Shown here: positions 1-5,225 of the stretch, in pieces
Layout of the letters: each line of letters begins with the position of its first letter
Position numbering within the stretch: position 1 is the stretch's first letter
Assembly (NCBI GenBank): GCA_003343815.1
Contig: QAKL01000116.1
Coordinates: forward strand, 1-11,115
DNA from: Clostridiales bacterium
Lineage (GTDB): Bacteria; Bacillota; Peptococcia; Peptococcales; Peptococcaceae
DNA length: 11,115 bases
Direction: 5' to 3'
Program-made: the position numbers and the translations under genes
The notes under the pieces: generated by a model
Told to the model about the DNA's origin: nothing
The model's database searches: none
Seen by the model: only the letters and a program-made list of their open reading frames with translations

Positions 1-381
1 TGCTCGTATCGCCAGCTTGCCGCCGACTGCCCCTTTCTCCAAATACATCTCGTCCAATATCGCTTGCATCAAATATAATCCGCGGCCGTGCTCGGAAAGC
101 GCATCAACCACACCCTCAGGTATTTTGGGCATATCATTTCCTCCGTCGGTGATTAAAAAGGAGAAAATATTATCATTGATCTCCCAACTCACCTCAACTT
201 GAGGCGAAATTTTACTCTTGCCATGCAAAAAAGCGTTATTTATCCCCTCGCGCAGACAAAGGACGATATCCATGCTCTGCTCGGCATCCATCTTGTAATG
301 TTTTAAATAACGCTTTATCTCATTGATAAATTTTTCACTGTCGTTTAGACTTGCAAGCTTGGTCTTCATCTGCTTTTCCAT
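1..381 (-). CDS. RsbW-like HATPase (anti-sigma factor / serine kinase type), 3' end cut by window
   Basis: The visible 127 residues form a GHKL-type ATPase domain of the RsbW/SpoIIAB kind. The N-box is LREGINNAFLHG (residues 43-54, with Glu45 and the expected Mg-binding Asn49). A G1-like box follows as ITDGG (77-81, Asp79), and a G2-like box as HGRGLYLM (98-105). Proteins of this family bind a sigma factor, or phosphorylate an anti-sigma antagonist on serine, in the cytoplasm; which of these applies cannot be told here because no partner gene is in view. RsbW proteins are usually about 140-160 aa, so little is missing. The ATG at 381 lies 5 bp after the stop of the chelatase gene, so the two are probably co-transcribed. 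No strong Shine-Dalgarno is seen; an in-frame GTG at 384 and ATG at 369 are alternatives. Family is fairly sure, role is inference. Confidence 0.72.
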   Translation of the reverse strand, partial: MEKQMKTKLASLNDSEKFINEIKRYLKHYKMDAEQSMDIVLCLREGINNAFLHGKSKISPQVEVSWEINDNIFSFLITDGGNDMPKIPEGVVDALSEHGRGLYLMQAILDEMYLEKGAVGGKLAIRA

Positions 382-386
382 CACCG

Positions 387-767
387 CTAATCCATAATTT
401 CCGCCGCTCTTTTGCTCACCAAGGCGGCAATCAAAGGATCGGCGCCTAAATGTTTCGCCATAATCAGTTCAAGTCCCGCGTTTTCCTCCTCCAGCACTTT
501 AAAGCGTTTAGGCAGACCTTGAGCCAAATGATTGCCTACCGTCAAAAATACCGGTGCTAAAACGATCGTCCTCTCGCCATTAGCGTACAGCTCCCGCACC
601 CGCTCCTCTAAAGACGGGTGGGCAAACTCGACAAAAGCGTAGGAGATTTTCCAGGCAGGATTAGCCTCTTTGACCATCTCATAAATCGCGCAGAGTTCCT
701 CATTAGCCTCCATGCGACGGGAGCCGTGTCCTAAAACTATCAAACTTTTAGACATCAATATAATCAT
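387..767 (-). CDS. Short CbiX/SirB-type chelatase (sirohydrochlorin chelatase family)
   Basis: This is a 126-aa single-domain protein of the CbiX/SirB class II chelatase family, which inserts Co2+ or Fe2+ (or Ni2+ in the CfbA branch) into sirohydrochlorin for cobalamin, siroheme or F430 synthesis. The first strand carries LIVLGHGSR (residues 9-17, His14). A second conserved block reads APVFLTVGNH (71-80, His80). The two histidines match the metal-binding pair known in short archaeal CbiX. The length is that of a half-size protein that would act as a homodimer, not a two-domain bacterial SirB. The start is uncertain: the GGAGG at 771-775 is too close to the ATG at 767 (3 nt) and too far from the ATG at 755 (15 nt), although MSKSLIVLGHGSR from 755 looks the more natural N-terminus. 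The 5' end overlaps the PspC gene. No other tetrapyrrole gene is nearby, so the metal and pathway cannot be assigned. Confidence 0.78.
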   Translation of the reverse strand: MIILMSKSLIVLGHGSRRMEANEELCAIYEMVKEANPAWKISYAFVEFAHPSLEERVRELYANGERTIVLAPVFLTVGNHLAQGLPKRFKVLEEENAGLELIMAKHLGADPLIAALVSKRAAEIMD

Positions 768-960
768 TCTCCTCCGGGATAATAAATCCCATCACCAAAT
801 ATATCAAAATCGTCGTAATCGTGCCTACCGGCGGGAAAATGCACACCAAAGCAAAAGCTAAGCGAATAAACGTCGGATCAATGCCGAAGCATTTGCCCAA
901 TCCACCGCAGACTCCCATCACTTTACGCTCAGCACCTTTTGTTCTTCTCAATTTTTTCAT
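748..960 (-). CDS. PspC-domain small membrane protein
   Basis: This 70-aa protein is essentially one PspC domain. A basic N-terminus (MKKLRRTKGAERK) is followed by the signature VMGVCGGLGKCFGIDPTFIRL (residues 14-34). One long hydrophobic stretch (about 33-61, with an FPPVG break in the middle) follows, and then a short acidic tail. PspC-family proteins are inner-membrane components of the phage-shock or envelope-stress response, and stand-alone small ones in Firmicutes are mostly uncharacterised. The ATG at 960 is chosen because a GGTGG Shine-Dalgarno lies 8 nt upstream and the domain begins there. An upstream in-frame ATG at 1017 would add 19 residues unlike the family and would run into the divergent promoter. 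It is the first gene of a probable three-gene minus-strand unit and overlaps the chelatase start. Confidence 0.85.
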   Translation of the reverse strand: MKKLRRTKGAERKVMGVCGGLGKCFGIDPTFIRLAFALVCIFPPVGTITTILIYLVMGFIIPEENDYIDV

Positions 961-968
961 AAATGTCA

Positions 969-973
969 CCACC
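969..973 (-). promoter_or_regulatory. Ribosome-binding site of the PspC gene
   Basis: GGTGG on the minus strand, 8 nt before the ATG at 960. It is weaker than the GGAGG sites elsewhere in the window but is correctly placed, and it supports the shorter PspC start. Confidence 0.55.
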
Positions 974-990
974 ATTTTAAATTTTCCATC

Positions 991-1018
991 TTGTTTTATT
1001 TCAAAAATGTAGTACAAT
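991..1018 (+). promoter_or_regulatory. Sigma-A-type promoter for the two-helix membrane protein gene
   Basis: TTGTTT at 991-996 and TACAAT at 1013-1018 are separated by 16 bp. Transcription would begin near 1025, about 34 nt before the start codon at 1059. No equally clear promoter was seen for the divergent PspC cluster. Confidence 0.55.
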
Positions 1019-1058
1019 AAAAGTAGTTAATTTACTTTTTCCCCGAGGAGGATTATCT

Positions 1059-1373
1059 ATGCATACTTTTCTGTTGCTGCTTGCAGCTTTAGCCAGCTTA
1101 TGTCTGGTCGCATTCAGCTATTTAGCTATTACCTCGCAGTTAGCCGTGAGCGTCTATGTCTGCATCTCCGTCAGCATTTCCATTATTCTTTTATTTTTGT
1201 GCGAATACTTCATGCAAAAGTATTACTACTTGAAAAAATCCACGAAAAAATCTACTGCCGCCTCAAATAAGCAGTCCGAAGAAATAAGTAATTTAAAAGC
1301 TCAAGTTTCTTCATTACAGCAGGAGTTAGCCGCCGAAAAGACGAAAAATCCAGCATCCGAACCCCAAGCTTAG
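1059..1373 (+). CDS. Small two-helix membrane protein with coiled-coil tail, function unknown
   Basis: The 104-aa product has two closely spaced hydrophobic segments (about residues 3-25 and 28-51). A tyrosine/lysine-rich positively charged stretch (53-64) follows, then a predicted coiled coil (about 72-94, with the heptad-like run ISNLKAQVSSLQQELAAE). By the positive-inside rule the tail is cytoplasmic. The layout recalls LapA/DUF1049-type proteins, which also have two N-terminal helices and a C-terminal coiled coil, but I do not see a family signature that settles it. The start is well supported by GAGGAGG at 1045-1051, 7 nt before the ATG. The gene has its own promoter, is divergent from the PspC cluster, and ends 3 bp before the stop of the convergent 202-aa gene. 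It is convincing as a gene, with unknown function. Confidence 0.72.
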   Translation: MHTFLLLLAALASLCLVAFSYLAITSQLAVSVYVCISVSISIILLFLCEYFMQKYYYLKKSTKKSTAASNKQSEEISNLKAQVSSLQQELAAEKTKNPASEPQA

Positions 1374-1376
1374 CAA

Positions 1377-1985
1377 TCAGTCCTCCGATTTTTCACCTGT
1401 GAAGAGTCGGAGGATTATTTCGTCATAGAGATTTTGCCAAAAGGTATGCACTCTCTGCCAGTTGCTGCGCAGATATAGCTTTTGATCGGCGCTTAAAGGT
1501 TCGCGCCTATTTAATATTTCCTCTACTTTCTCCAATTCCTCACCGTCGGCTAAAAGTCCATCCAAGAAAAGATAAGTATCAGACAGCTCGGAGGCGTCCA
1601 TTTTTTGCTGCCACTCGGATTGAATCAACTGAAATATCAGCCAGTAACTGACGAACGCTTTGCTTAATAAAAGGCAGTTTTTTTCCGTATAAATCGGGTG
1701 CTCATTGCTAAATGAAGCGATTGCTTGAATTTTCGCCCACGCCGTTTCTTTGATTTCGATAAGCTCTTGCATTGCCATCGCACCGGTGCGCACGTTTTTA
1801 TTAAATATATCCACTATTTGCTTTGTCTCCATGCCTACAGGGACTGATCCCGCAAGCTCCTCCTCAGCGCACGCCGCAGCCAAAGCCGTCATCAGCCAGA
1901 AATACTCTTCGGAAAGCATCATTCCTTTGAGTCTATCGGGCGCAATATTATCTATATTTACCGTTTTTTCCTGCTGATTCAGCAT
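1377..1985 (-). CDS. Conserved-looking hypothetical protein, 202 aa, alpha-helical
   Basis: I do not recognise this protein. It has no signal peptide and no membrane segment. It is acidic at both ends and looks almost entirely helical, with many Glu/Gln/Lys residues and aromatic positions (YFWLMTAL near residue 28; SYWLIFQLIQSEW near 113; a tryptophan-rich stretch WQRVHTFWQNLYDEI near 176-190). Several cysteines are present but there is no CxxC pair. The start is firm: GGAGG (1993-1997) lies 7 nt before the ATG, preceded by a good promoter. It is monocistronic on the minus strand as far as can be seen, divergent from tyrS. Nothing in the neighbourhood suggests a role. A soluble helical-bundle protein is the most that can be said. 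Confidence 0.75.
   Translation of the reverse strand: MLNQQEKTVNIDNIAPDRLKGMMLSEEYFWLMTALAAACAEEELAGSVPVGMETKQIVDIFNKNVRTGAMAMQELIEIKETAWAKIQAIASFSNEHPIYTEKNCLLLSKAFVSYWLIFQLIQSEWQQKMDASELSDTYLFLDGLLADGEELEKVEEILNRREPLSADQKLYLRSNWQRVHTFWQNLYDEIILRLFTGEKSED
1379..1420 (+). terminator. Probable terminator hairpin located inside the 3' end of the convergent gene
   Basis: TCCTCCGA (1381-1388) pairs with TCGGAGGA (1407-1414), extendable by a G-U and an A-U pair at the base. An inner TTCA/TGAA stem lies within the loop. The plus-strand run TTATTT follows, which is a weak U-tract. It sits 8 nt after the stop of the 104-aa gene and encodes the last codons of the 202-aa gene on the other strand. Confidence 0.5.
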
Positions 1986-2016
1986 AGCTTTGCCTCCAAA
2001 GTCAATCTTTCTTTCT

Positions 2017-2044
2017 ATTATATCATACCCCCCACAGATTGCAA
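2017..2044 (-). promoter_or_regulatory. Sigma-A-type promoter for the 202-aa protein gene
   Basis: On the minus strand, TTGCAA (2039-2044) and a perfect TATAAT (2017-2022) are 16 bp apart; the spacer contains a run of six G. Transcription would start near 2010, giving a leader of about 25 nt that holds the GGAGG site. Confidence 0.7.
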
Positions 2045-2085
2045 TAATTTTCTCCGGAAAGTTTCGGCGGAAATTTCTGTTTTAT

Positions 2086-2097
2086 TTACAGCTGTAA
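2086..2097. repeat. 12-bp perfect palindrome in the divergent intergenic region
   Basis: TTACAGCTGTAA reads the same on both strands. It lies about 42 bp upstream of the minus-strand -35 and about 26 bp upstream of the tyrS -35, a suitable place for a dimeric regulator to act on either gene. It is a candidate operator by position and symmetry only. Confidence 0.35.
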
Positions 2098-2105
2098 TCC
2101 AAAAA

Positions 2106-2137
2106 CTTTTTCCGAAATTACTCTTGCTTTTTCCGAA
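2106..2137 (+). repeat. Direct repeat CTTTTTCCGAA, two copies 21 bp apart, at the tyrS promoter
   Basis: The 11-mer CTTTTTCCGAA occurs at 2106-2116 and again at 2127-2137. The 21-bp offset is two turns of the helix, so both copies face the same side of the DNA. The second copy overlaps the proposed -35 and the spacer, so a bound protein could affect transcription. This may also be chance in an AT-rich region. Confidence 0.4.
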
Positions 2138-2152
2138 TCTATCTGTTATGAT
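2124..2152 (+). promoter_or_regulatory. Extended -10 sigma-A promoter of the tyrS transcript
   Basis: TTGCTT (2124-2129) is followed after 17 bp by TATGAT (2147-2152), with a TGn extension at 2144-2146. Transcription would begin about 2159, just ahead of the T-box stem I, which agrees with the T-box being transcribed from here. Confidence 0.72.
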
Positions 2153-2159
2153 AAATAAA

Positions 2160-2427
2160 ATGATTAATAGCTAATGCGATGATTGAGCTAAGTAAGGAGT
2201 TTCGTGCTTTTTGTAGAGAGTCTGCGGTCGCTGCAAGCAGGTGAAGCCCCTCTCCCCAATACCCTCATGAGCAGCTTGTCTGAATAAAGTAGGGCAGCCG
2301 CGTGGCACGCGATAACAGTCATGAGTTTTATACTCACCGAGAGATGATTCGCGAGGATTATCTGTTTCAGAGGTGGTACCGCAAATTTTGCCCTCTGCAG
2401 CTATGGCTGCGGAGGTTTTTATTTTTT
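2160..2427 (+). promoter_or_regulatory. Tyrosine T-box riboswitch leader of tyrS
   Basis: The leader carries the hallmarks of a T-box RNA, which binds its cognate tRNA and lets transcription continue when that tRNA is uncharged. Stem I shows the AGAGAG motif (2215-2220) and a distal hairpin CTGC/GCAG (2222-2225 with 2237-2240). The probable specifier codon is UAC at 2260-2262 (Tyr), followed by UCAU, which can pair with AUGA on the 5' side. A linker with AAGTAGGG and a CGCGT/ACGCG hairpin (2300-2312) comes next. The core GAGGTGGTACCGC (2370-2382) has bulge UGGU, matching an ACCA tRNA end as in tRNA-Tyr. The antiterminator is CAGAGG (2368-2373) with CCTCTG (2392-2397), plus GCAA (2381-2384) with TTGC (2388-2391). 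It excludes the terminator, which reuses CCTCTG. Class is certain; the exact specifier register is inference supported by the downstream gene. Confidence 0.93.
2392..2427 (+). terminator. T-box-controlled intrinsic terminator upstream of tyrS
   Basis: CCTCTGCAGC (2392-2401) pairs with GCTGCGGAGG (2406-2415) through one U-G pair, with loop TATG. T5-A-T6 follows at 2416-2427. The 5' arm is shared with the antiterminator helix, which is how the switch works. Confidence 0.92.
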
Positions 2428-2467
2428 AAATATATTTCAAGCAATATTATATTAAGGAGAGAAAAAT

Positions 2468-3691
2468 ATGGGAATTTACGAAGAATTAAAAGCGCGCGGG
2501 CTTATCGCCCAAGTAACTGATGAGCCGGAAATCCGTGAGCTGCTTAACACAGGCGGTGCCCGCTTTTATATCGGTTTCGACCCGACTGCCGACAGTCTGC
2601 ACGTCGGGCATTTCATGGCATTATGCCTGATGAAGCGCCTGCAAATGGCAGGCAACAAACCGATTGTTCTAATCGGCGGCGGCACCGGCATGATCGGCGA
2701 TCCCTCCGGACGCACCGATATGCGCTCGATGCTCACTCCGGAAATGATTGAGCACAACTGCGCTTGTTTCCGCAAACAAATGGAGCGCTTCATCGAGTTC
2801 GGCGAGGACAAAGCAATCATGGTCAACAATGCCGACTGGCTTATGGATTTAAACTATGTCCAATTACTGCGTGATGTCGGCGCCTGCTTCTCGGTTAATA
2901 ATATGCTGCGTGCCGAATGCTACAAGCAGCGCATGGAAAAAGGATTGACTTTCCTTGAATTTAACTACATGATCATGCAGTCTTACGATTTTCTCCATCT
3001 GCACAATACCTACGGCTGCAATATGCAATTCGGCGGCAACGACCAGTGGAGCAATATGCTGGGCGGTACTGATTTAATCCGCCGCAAAACAGGTCATAAC
3101 GCCTATGCGATGACCATTACCCTCCTTTTAAACAGCGAGGGCAAAAAAATGGGCAAAACCGCCAAAGGCGCTGTCTGGCTCGATCCCAACAAAACCACAC
3201 CCTTTGAATTTTACCAATACTGGCGCAATGTCGACGACGGCGACGTCATGAAATGCCTGCGGATGCTCACTTTTCTGCCTTTGGAAAAAATCGACGAAAT
3301 CGAAAACTGGGCGTCCGAGCGTATCAATGAGAAAAAAGAATTATTAGCCTACGAATTGACCAATTTGGTTCACGGAAAAGAAGAAGCCGACAAAGCACAA
3401 GCCGCGGCTCATGCGTTATTTGCAGGCGGCGCGGACGACAGCAACATGCCTACCACCGAATTAACCGCCGCTGATTTAACCGACGGCGCTGTCAATATCA
3501 TTGATTTGTTAGCTCTTTGCAAGCTCGTCGCTACCAAAAGCGAGGCGCGCCGCTTGATCACCCAAGGCGGTATCAGCGCAAATGATGAAAAAATCACCGC
3601 TATCGACCATGCATTCACCGCAGCTGAATTAACCGACGGCATCAAAATCAAAAAAGGCAAAAAAGTATATCACAAAGCTATATTAAAATAG
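2468..3691 (+). CDS. tyrS: Tyrosyl-tRNA synthetase
   Basis: This cytoplasmic class I synthetase charges tRNA-Tyr with tyrosine using ATP. The 407 aa fit the usual 400-425 aa of the bacterial TyrS type. Visible motifs in order: the tyrosine pocket and HIGH region FYIGFDPTADSLHVGH (33-48); the YxxxQxxD tyrosine-binding set at Tyr167, Gln171 and Asp174; GGNDQWSN (189-196); and the KMSKS-equivalent KMGKT (227-231), which is normal in this family (Bacillus has KFGKT). A C-terminal S4-like RNA-binding domain covers about 340-407 (SEARRLITQGGISAND). The ATG at 2468 follows AAGGAGAG and comes about 40 nt after the leader terminator. Expression is controlled by the tyrosine T-box. The gene looks intact and stands alone on its transcript. 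Confidence 0.97.
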   Translation: MGIYEELKARGLIAQVTDEPEIRELLNTGGARFYIGFDPTADSLHVGHFMALCLMKRLQMAGNKPIVLIGGGTGMIGDPSGRTDMRSMLTPEMIEHNCACFRKQMERFIEFGEDKAIMVNNADWLMDLNYVQLLRDVGACFSVNNMLRAECYKQRMEKGLTFLEFNYMIMQSYDFLHLHNTYGCNMQFGGNDQWSNMLGGTDLIRRKTGHNAYAMTITLLLNSEGKKMGKTAKGAVWLDPNKTTPFEFYQYWRNVDDGDVMKCLRMLTFLPLEKIDEIENWASERINEKKELLAYELTNLVHGKEEADKAQAAAHALFAGGADDSNMPTTELTAADLTDGAVNIIDLLALCKLVATKSEARRLITQGGISANDEKITAIDHAFTAAELTDGIKIKKGKKVYHKAILK

Positions 3692-3697
3692 TAAATT

Positions 3698-3740
3698 AAA
3701 AGACTTCTCATTAATCAATTGATTAGTAAGAAGTCTTTTT
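3698..3740. terminator. Bidirectional terminator between tyrS and the convergent sulfatase-like gene
   Basis: AAAAGACTTCT (3698-3708) pairs with AGAAGTCTTTT (3729-3739), and the helix continues inwards past one C-A mismatch into TAATC/GATTA with loop AATT. A T-run follows on the plus strand, and the A-run before the stem gives a U-tract on the minus strand. It starts 7 nt after the tyrS stop and lies about 33 nt past the end of the opposite gene, so it can serve both. Confidence 0.9.
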
Positions 3741-3772
3741 GTTTGAGTTTGGATAAGTATAGGTTTGCAAAC

Positions 3773-5038
3773 CTACTTTAATTTTTCCTCTGCTTCATAA
3801 GCACTCACTAAATAATAATGTCTGCCGTTGGCGCTGGTTTCCAATTTCGCCAGTTCACGCAAAGCTTTAATTTTTAACTGCAAAACCTCCTCACTATCCT
3901 CCAATGCCAAAAATATCTCGCATAACTCTAACGACCACTGCCATTTTTGCGCCTCTTGCGCTTTCTTAATCATTGTGCTTACCCTTTCTGCACCGCCTAA
4001 AGCTGGGATTAATTCGTTTGCCCGCTCTTTAGCACTCAAGCGGTGCAGATTGACAGCCGCACCGTCAAACCAACCGACGTAGCCCGCATAAATACTTCTC
4101 ACCGACCAATCAATACTTCCGTAGTGCTCACCTAAATAGGGCAGATTGGCTAATTCAGACGGTAATTTCACCGTATTAACCGCCTCGTCAAGTCCCATAC
4201 CTTTTTCGATACACTCCAAAGTCTGCAAAAGCACCGACTCAATCGCCGCACGGTAGTTCGTCAACACCTCGCGCACCTTATCCGCGCCTACTATCGGGCG
4301 CGTATGCCCCGGTAATAAATACTCCGCATTATACTCCAACATCTTTCCCAATGAGTCCACCCACGCCGCCACATCGCGGTAGCTGCTGCCGCGGATTGCA
4401 TAAAGATTAGGCCAGCAGGCGTAATAATTATCCCCTGAGCACAGCGCCTTTTCCTCCTCCAGCCAGACAAATATCTGATCGTCTGTTTCACCCGGAGCAC
4501 GGACTAATTTCAATTTTACGCCGTCGATCTCGCGCTCAACGATATCTTCGTCATAAATTGTCGTCGCAGGCAGCATTTCATAGCCGCTTTTGTCCTCACG
4601 AATACCGATACCCTGAGTGATTAGCTCTTCATCAGACAAATTATAGCCAAACTGCCGCACTGTTCTCGCGCCAAGTCCGCGCATAATTTTTTCATTATAT
4701 TTTAGCGGCTTATTCACAGGAGCAAAAGCAATTATTTCCTCTACCGTATCACGAAATACTCCGCTGCCTCCCCTGTGATCGAGATGCGAGTGCGTATAAA
4801 TAATCGTTTTCACCGGCTTATCCGTCAAATTTTCAATCTCAGCTTTCAGTCTTGCGCCGCTTTCGCGCGAATTAAGCGTGTCCACTAAAATTACAGAGTT
4901 TGCCGCGATAATAATTGTCGCGTTGCTGTGACCATAGCTTAAAGCATGATAAACTCTCTCCGACACTTTTAATAACTGCTTAGGAAACTCCCTTTCCGCG
5001 TATGCACGCAGTTTTTCTTCTCCATTAGTTTGCAGCAT
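3773..5038 (-). CDS. Metallo-beta-lactamase-fold alkyl-sulfatase-like hydrolase (short, cytoplasmic form)
   Basis: The 421-aa product resembles the SdsA1/alkyl-sulfatase family, zinc enzymes that cleave sulfate esters of alkyl chains. The MBL motif THSHLDHRGG spans 82-91 (His83, His85, Asp87, His88). GETDDQ follows at 183-188, a second metal site SGDN at 201-204 (Asp203), the family block NLYAIRGSSYRD (211-222), and LLPGHTRP at 242-249 (His245). The dimerisation region follows with GYVGWFDGAAVNLHRL (319-334) and the C-terminal RHYYLVSAYE (406-415). Characterised secreted enzymes are about 650 aa with a signal peptide and an SCP2-like C-terminal domain; both are absent here, so it is probably cytosolic and its substrate is open. 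Where alkyl sulfatases usually carry a metal-binding Glu (AEN), this one has Asp (GDN), as in ordinary MBL enzymes. The ATG at 5038 is chosen for its GGAGG 7 nt upstream; the ATG at 5107 would place the promoter inside the gene. Confidence 0.82.
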   Translation of the reverse strand: MLQTNGEEKLRAYAEREFPKQLLKVSERVYHALSYGHSNATIIIAANSVILVDTLNSRESGARLKAEIENLTDKPVKTIIYTHSHLDHRGGSGVFRDTVEEIIAFAPVNKPLKYNEKIMRGLGARTVRQFGYNLSDEELITQGIGIREDKSGYEMLPATTIYDEDIVEREIDGVKLKLVRAPGETDDQIFVWLEEEKALCSGDNYYACWPNLYAIRGSSYRDVAAWVDSLGKMLEYNAEYLLPGHTRPIVGADKVREVLTNYRAAIESVLLQTLECIEKGMGLDEAVNTVKLPSELANLPYLGEHYGSIDWSVRSIYAGYVGWFDGAAVNLHRLSAKERANELIPALGGAERVSTMIKKAQEAQKWQWSLELCEIFLALEDSEEVLQLKIKALRELAKLETSANGRHYYLVSAYEAEEKLK

Positions 5039-5045
5039 ATTAATT

Positions 5046-5050
5046 CCTCC
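5046..5050 (-). promoter_or_regulatory. Ribosome-binding site fixing the sulfatase-like start
   Basis: AAAGGAGG on the minus strand ends 7 nt before the ATG at 5038. This decides against the longer reading frame that begins at 5107. Confidence 0.85.
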
Positions 5051-5071
5051 TTTAATAACTCTCTGCTTATT

Positions 5072-5099
5072 ATTGTACACCAAAATTTCATTTTGTAAA
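5072..5099 (-). promoter_or_regulatory. Sigma-A-type promoter of the sulfatase-like gene
   Basis: On the minus strand, TTTACA (5094-5099) and TACAAT (5072-5077) are 16 bp apart. Transcription would start near 5065, about 27 nt before the start codon. An inverted repeat fills the spacer, so repressor control is possible. Confidence 0.62.
5081..5095. repeat. Inverted repeat in the promoter spacer of the sulfatase-like gene
   Basis: CAAAAT and ATTTTG (arms 5081-5086 and 5090-5095) flank a 3-bp centre between the -35 and -10. A protein bound here would block RNA polymerase. This is operator-like by position; the AT-rich arms mean chance cannot be excluded. Confidence 0.38.
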
Positions 5100-5104
5100 G
5101 TAGG

Positions 5105-5116
5105 CACAATTTTGTG
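5105..5116. repeat. Inverted repeat CACAA-TT-TTGTG just upstream of the sulfatase-like promoter
   Basis: A 12-bp dyad with 5-bp arms (CACAA/TTGTG) lies 5 bp upstream of the minus-strand -35. Together with the spacer repeat it gives two dyads with centres about 22 bp apart, about two helical turns. Confidence 0.38.
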
Positions 5117-5182
5117 TGCAAATTACCTCCAATAAACAATTGCTTAGCCAAAAAATACCTCTTAATTTTCTCCTCTTCTCCC

Positions 5183-5211
5183 TTGACAGAAATCTCTAAA
5201 CATGCTATAAT
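5183..5211 (+). promoter_or_regulatory. Near-perfect extended -10 promoter of the pyr operon
   Basis: Consensus TTGACA (5183-5188), a 17-bp spacer and consensus TATAAT (5206-5211) with a TGn extension (5203-5205). This is the strongest promoter in the window and is predicted to start near 5218. Such a promoter without a long attenuator leader implies that control acts at or near initiation, or on enzyme activity. Confidence 0.9.
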
Positions 5212-5225
5212 CTTAAAAGTTTAAG
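5212..5225. repeat. Inverted repeat at the predicted pyr transcription start
   Basis: CTTAAA and TTTAAG arms (5212-5217 and 5220-5225) around AG form a 14-bp dyad directly after the -10 box and across the likely +1. A bound repressor would hinder promoter clearance, so it is a candidate operator. The arms are AT-rich and no second copy was seen in the window. Confidence 0.45.

Noticed and set aside
961..1017. 19-residue N-terminal extension of the PspC protein
   Set aside because: It overlaps the divergent promoter, does not resemble the family, and the ATG at 960 has its own ribosome site.
2302..2520. 72-aa plus-strand open frame upstream of tyrS
   Set aside because: It runs through the T-box core and terminator and out of frame into tyrS, has no ribosome-binding site, and its sequence is explained by the conserved RNA.
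5039..5107. N-terminal extension of the sulfatase-like protein from an ATG at 5107
   Set aside because: The extension covers the predicted -35/-10 and lacks a ribosome site, whereas the ATG at 5038 has GGAGG 7 nt upstream.
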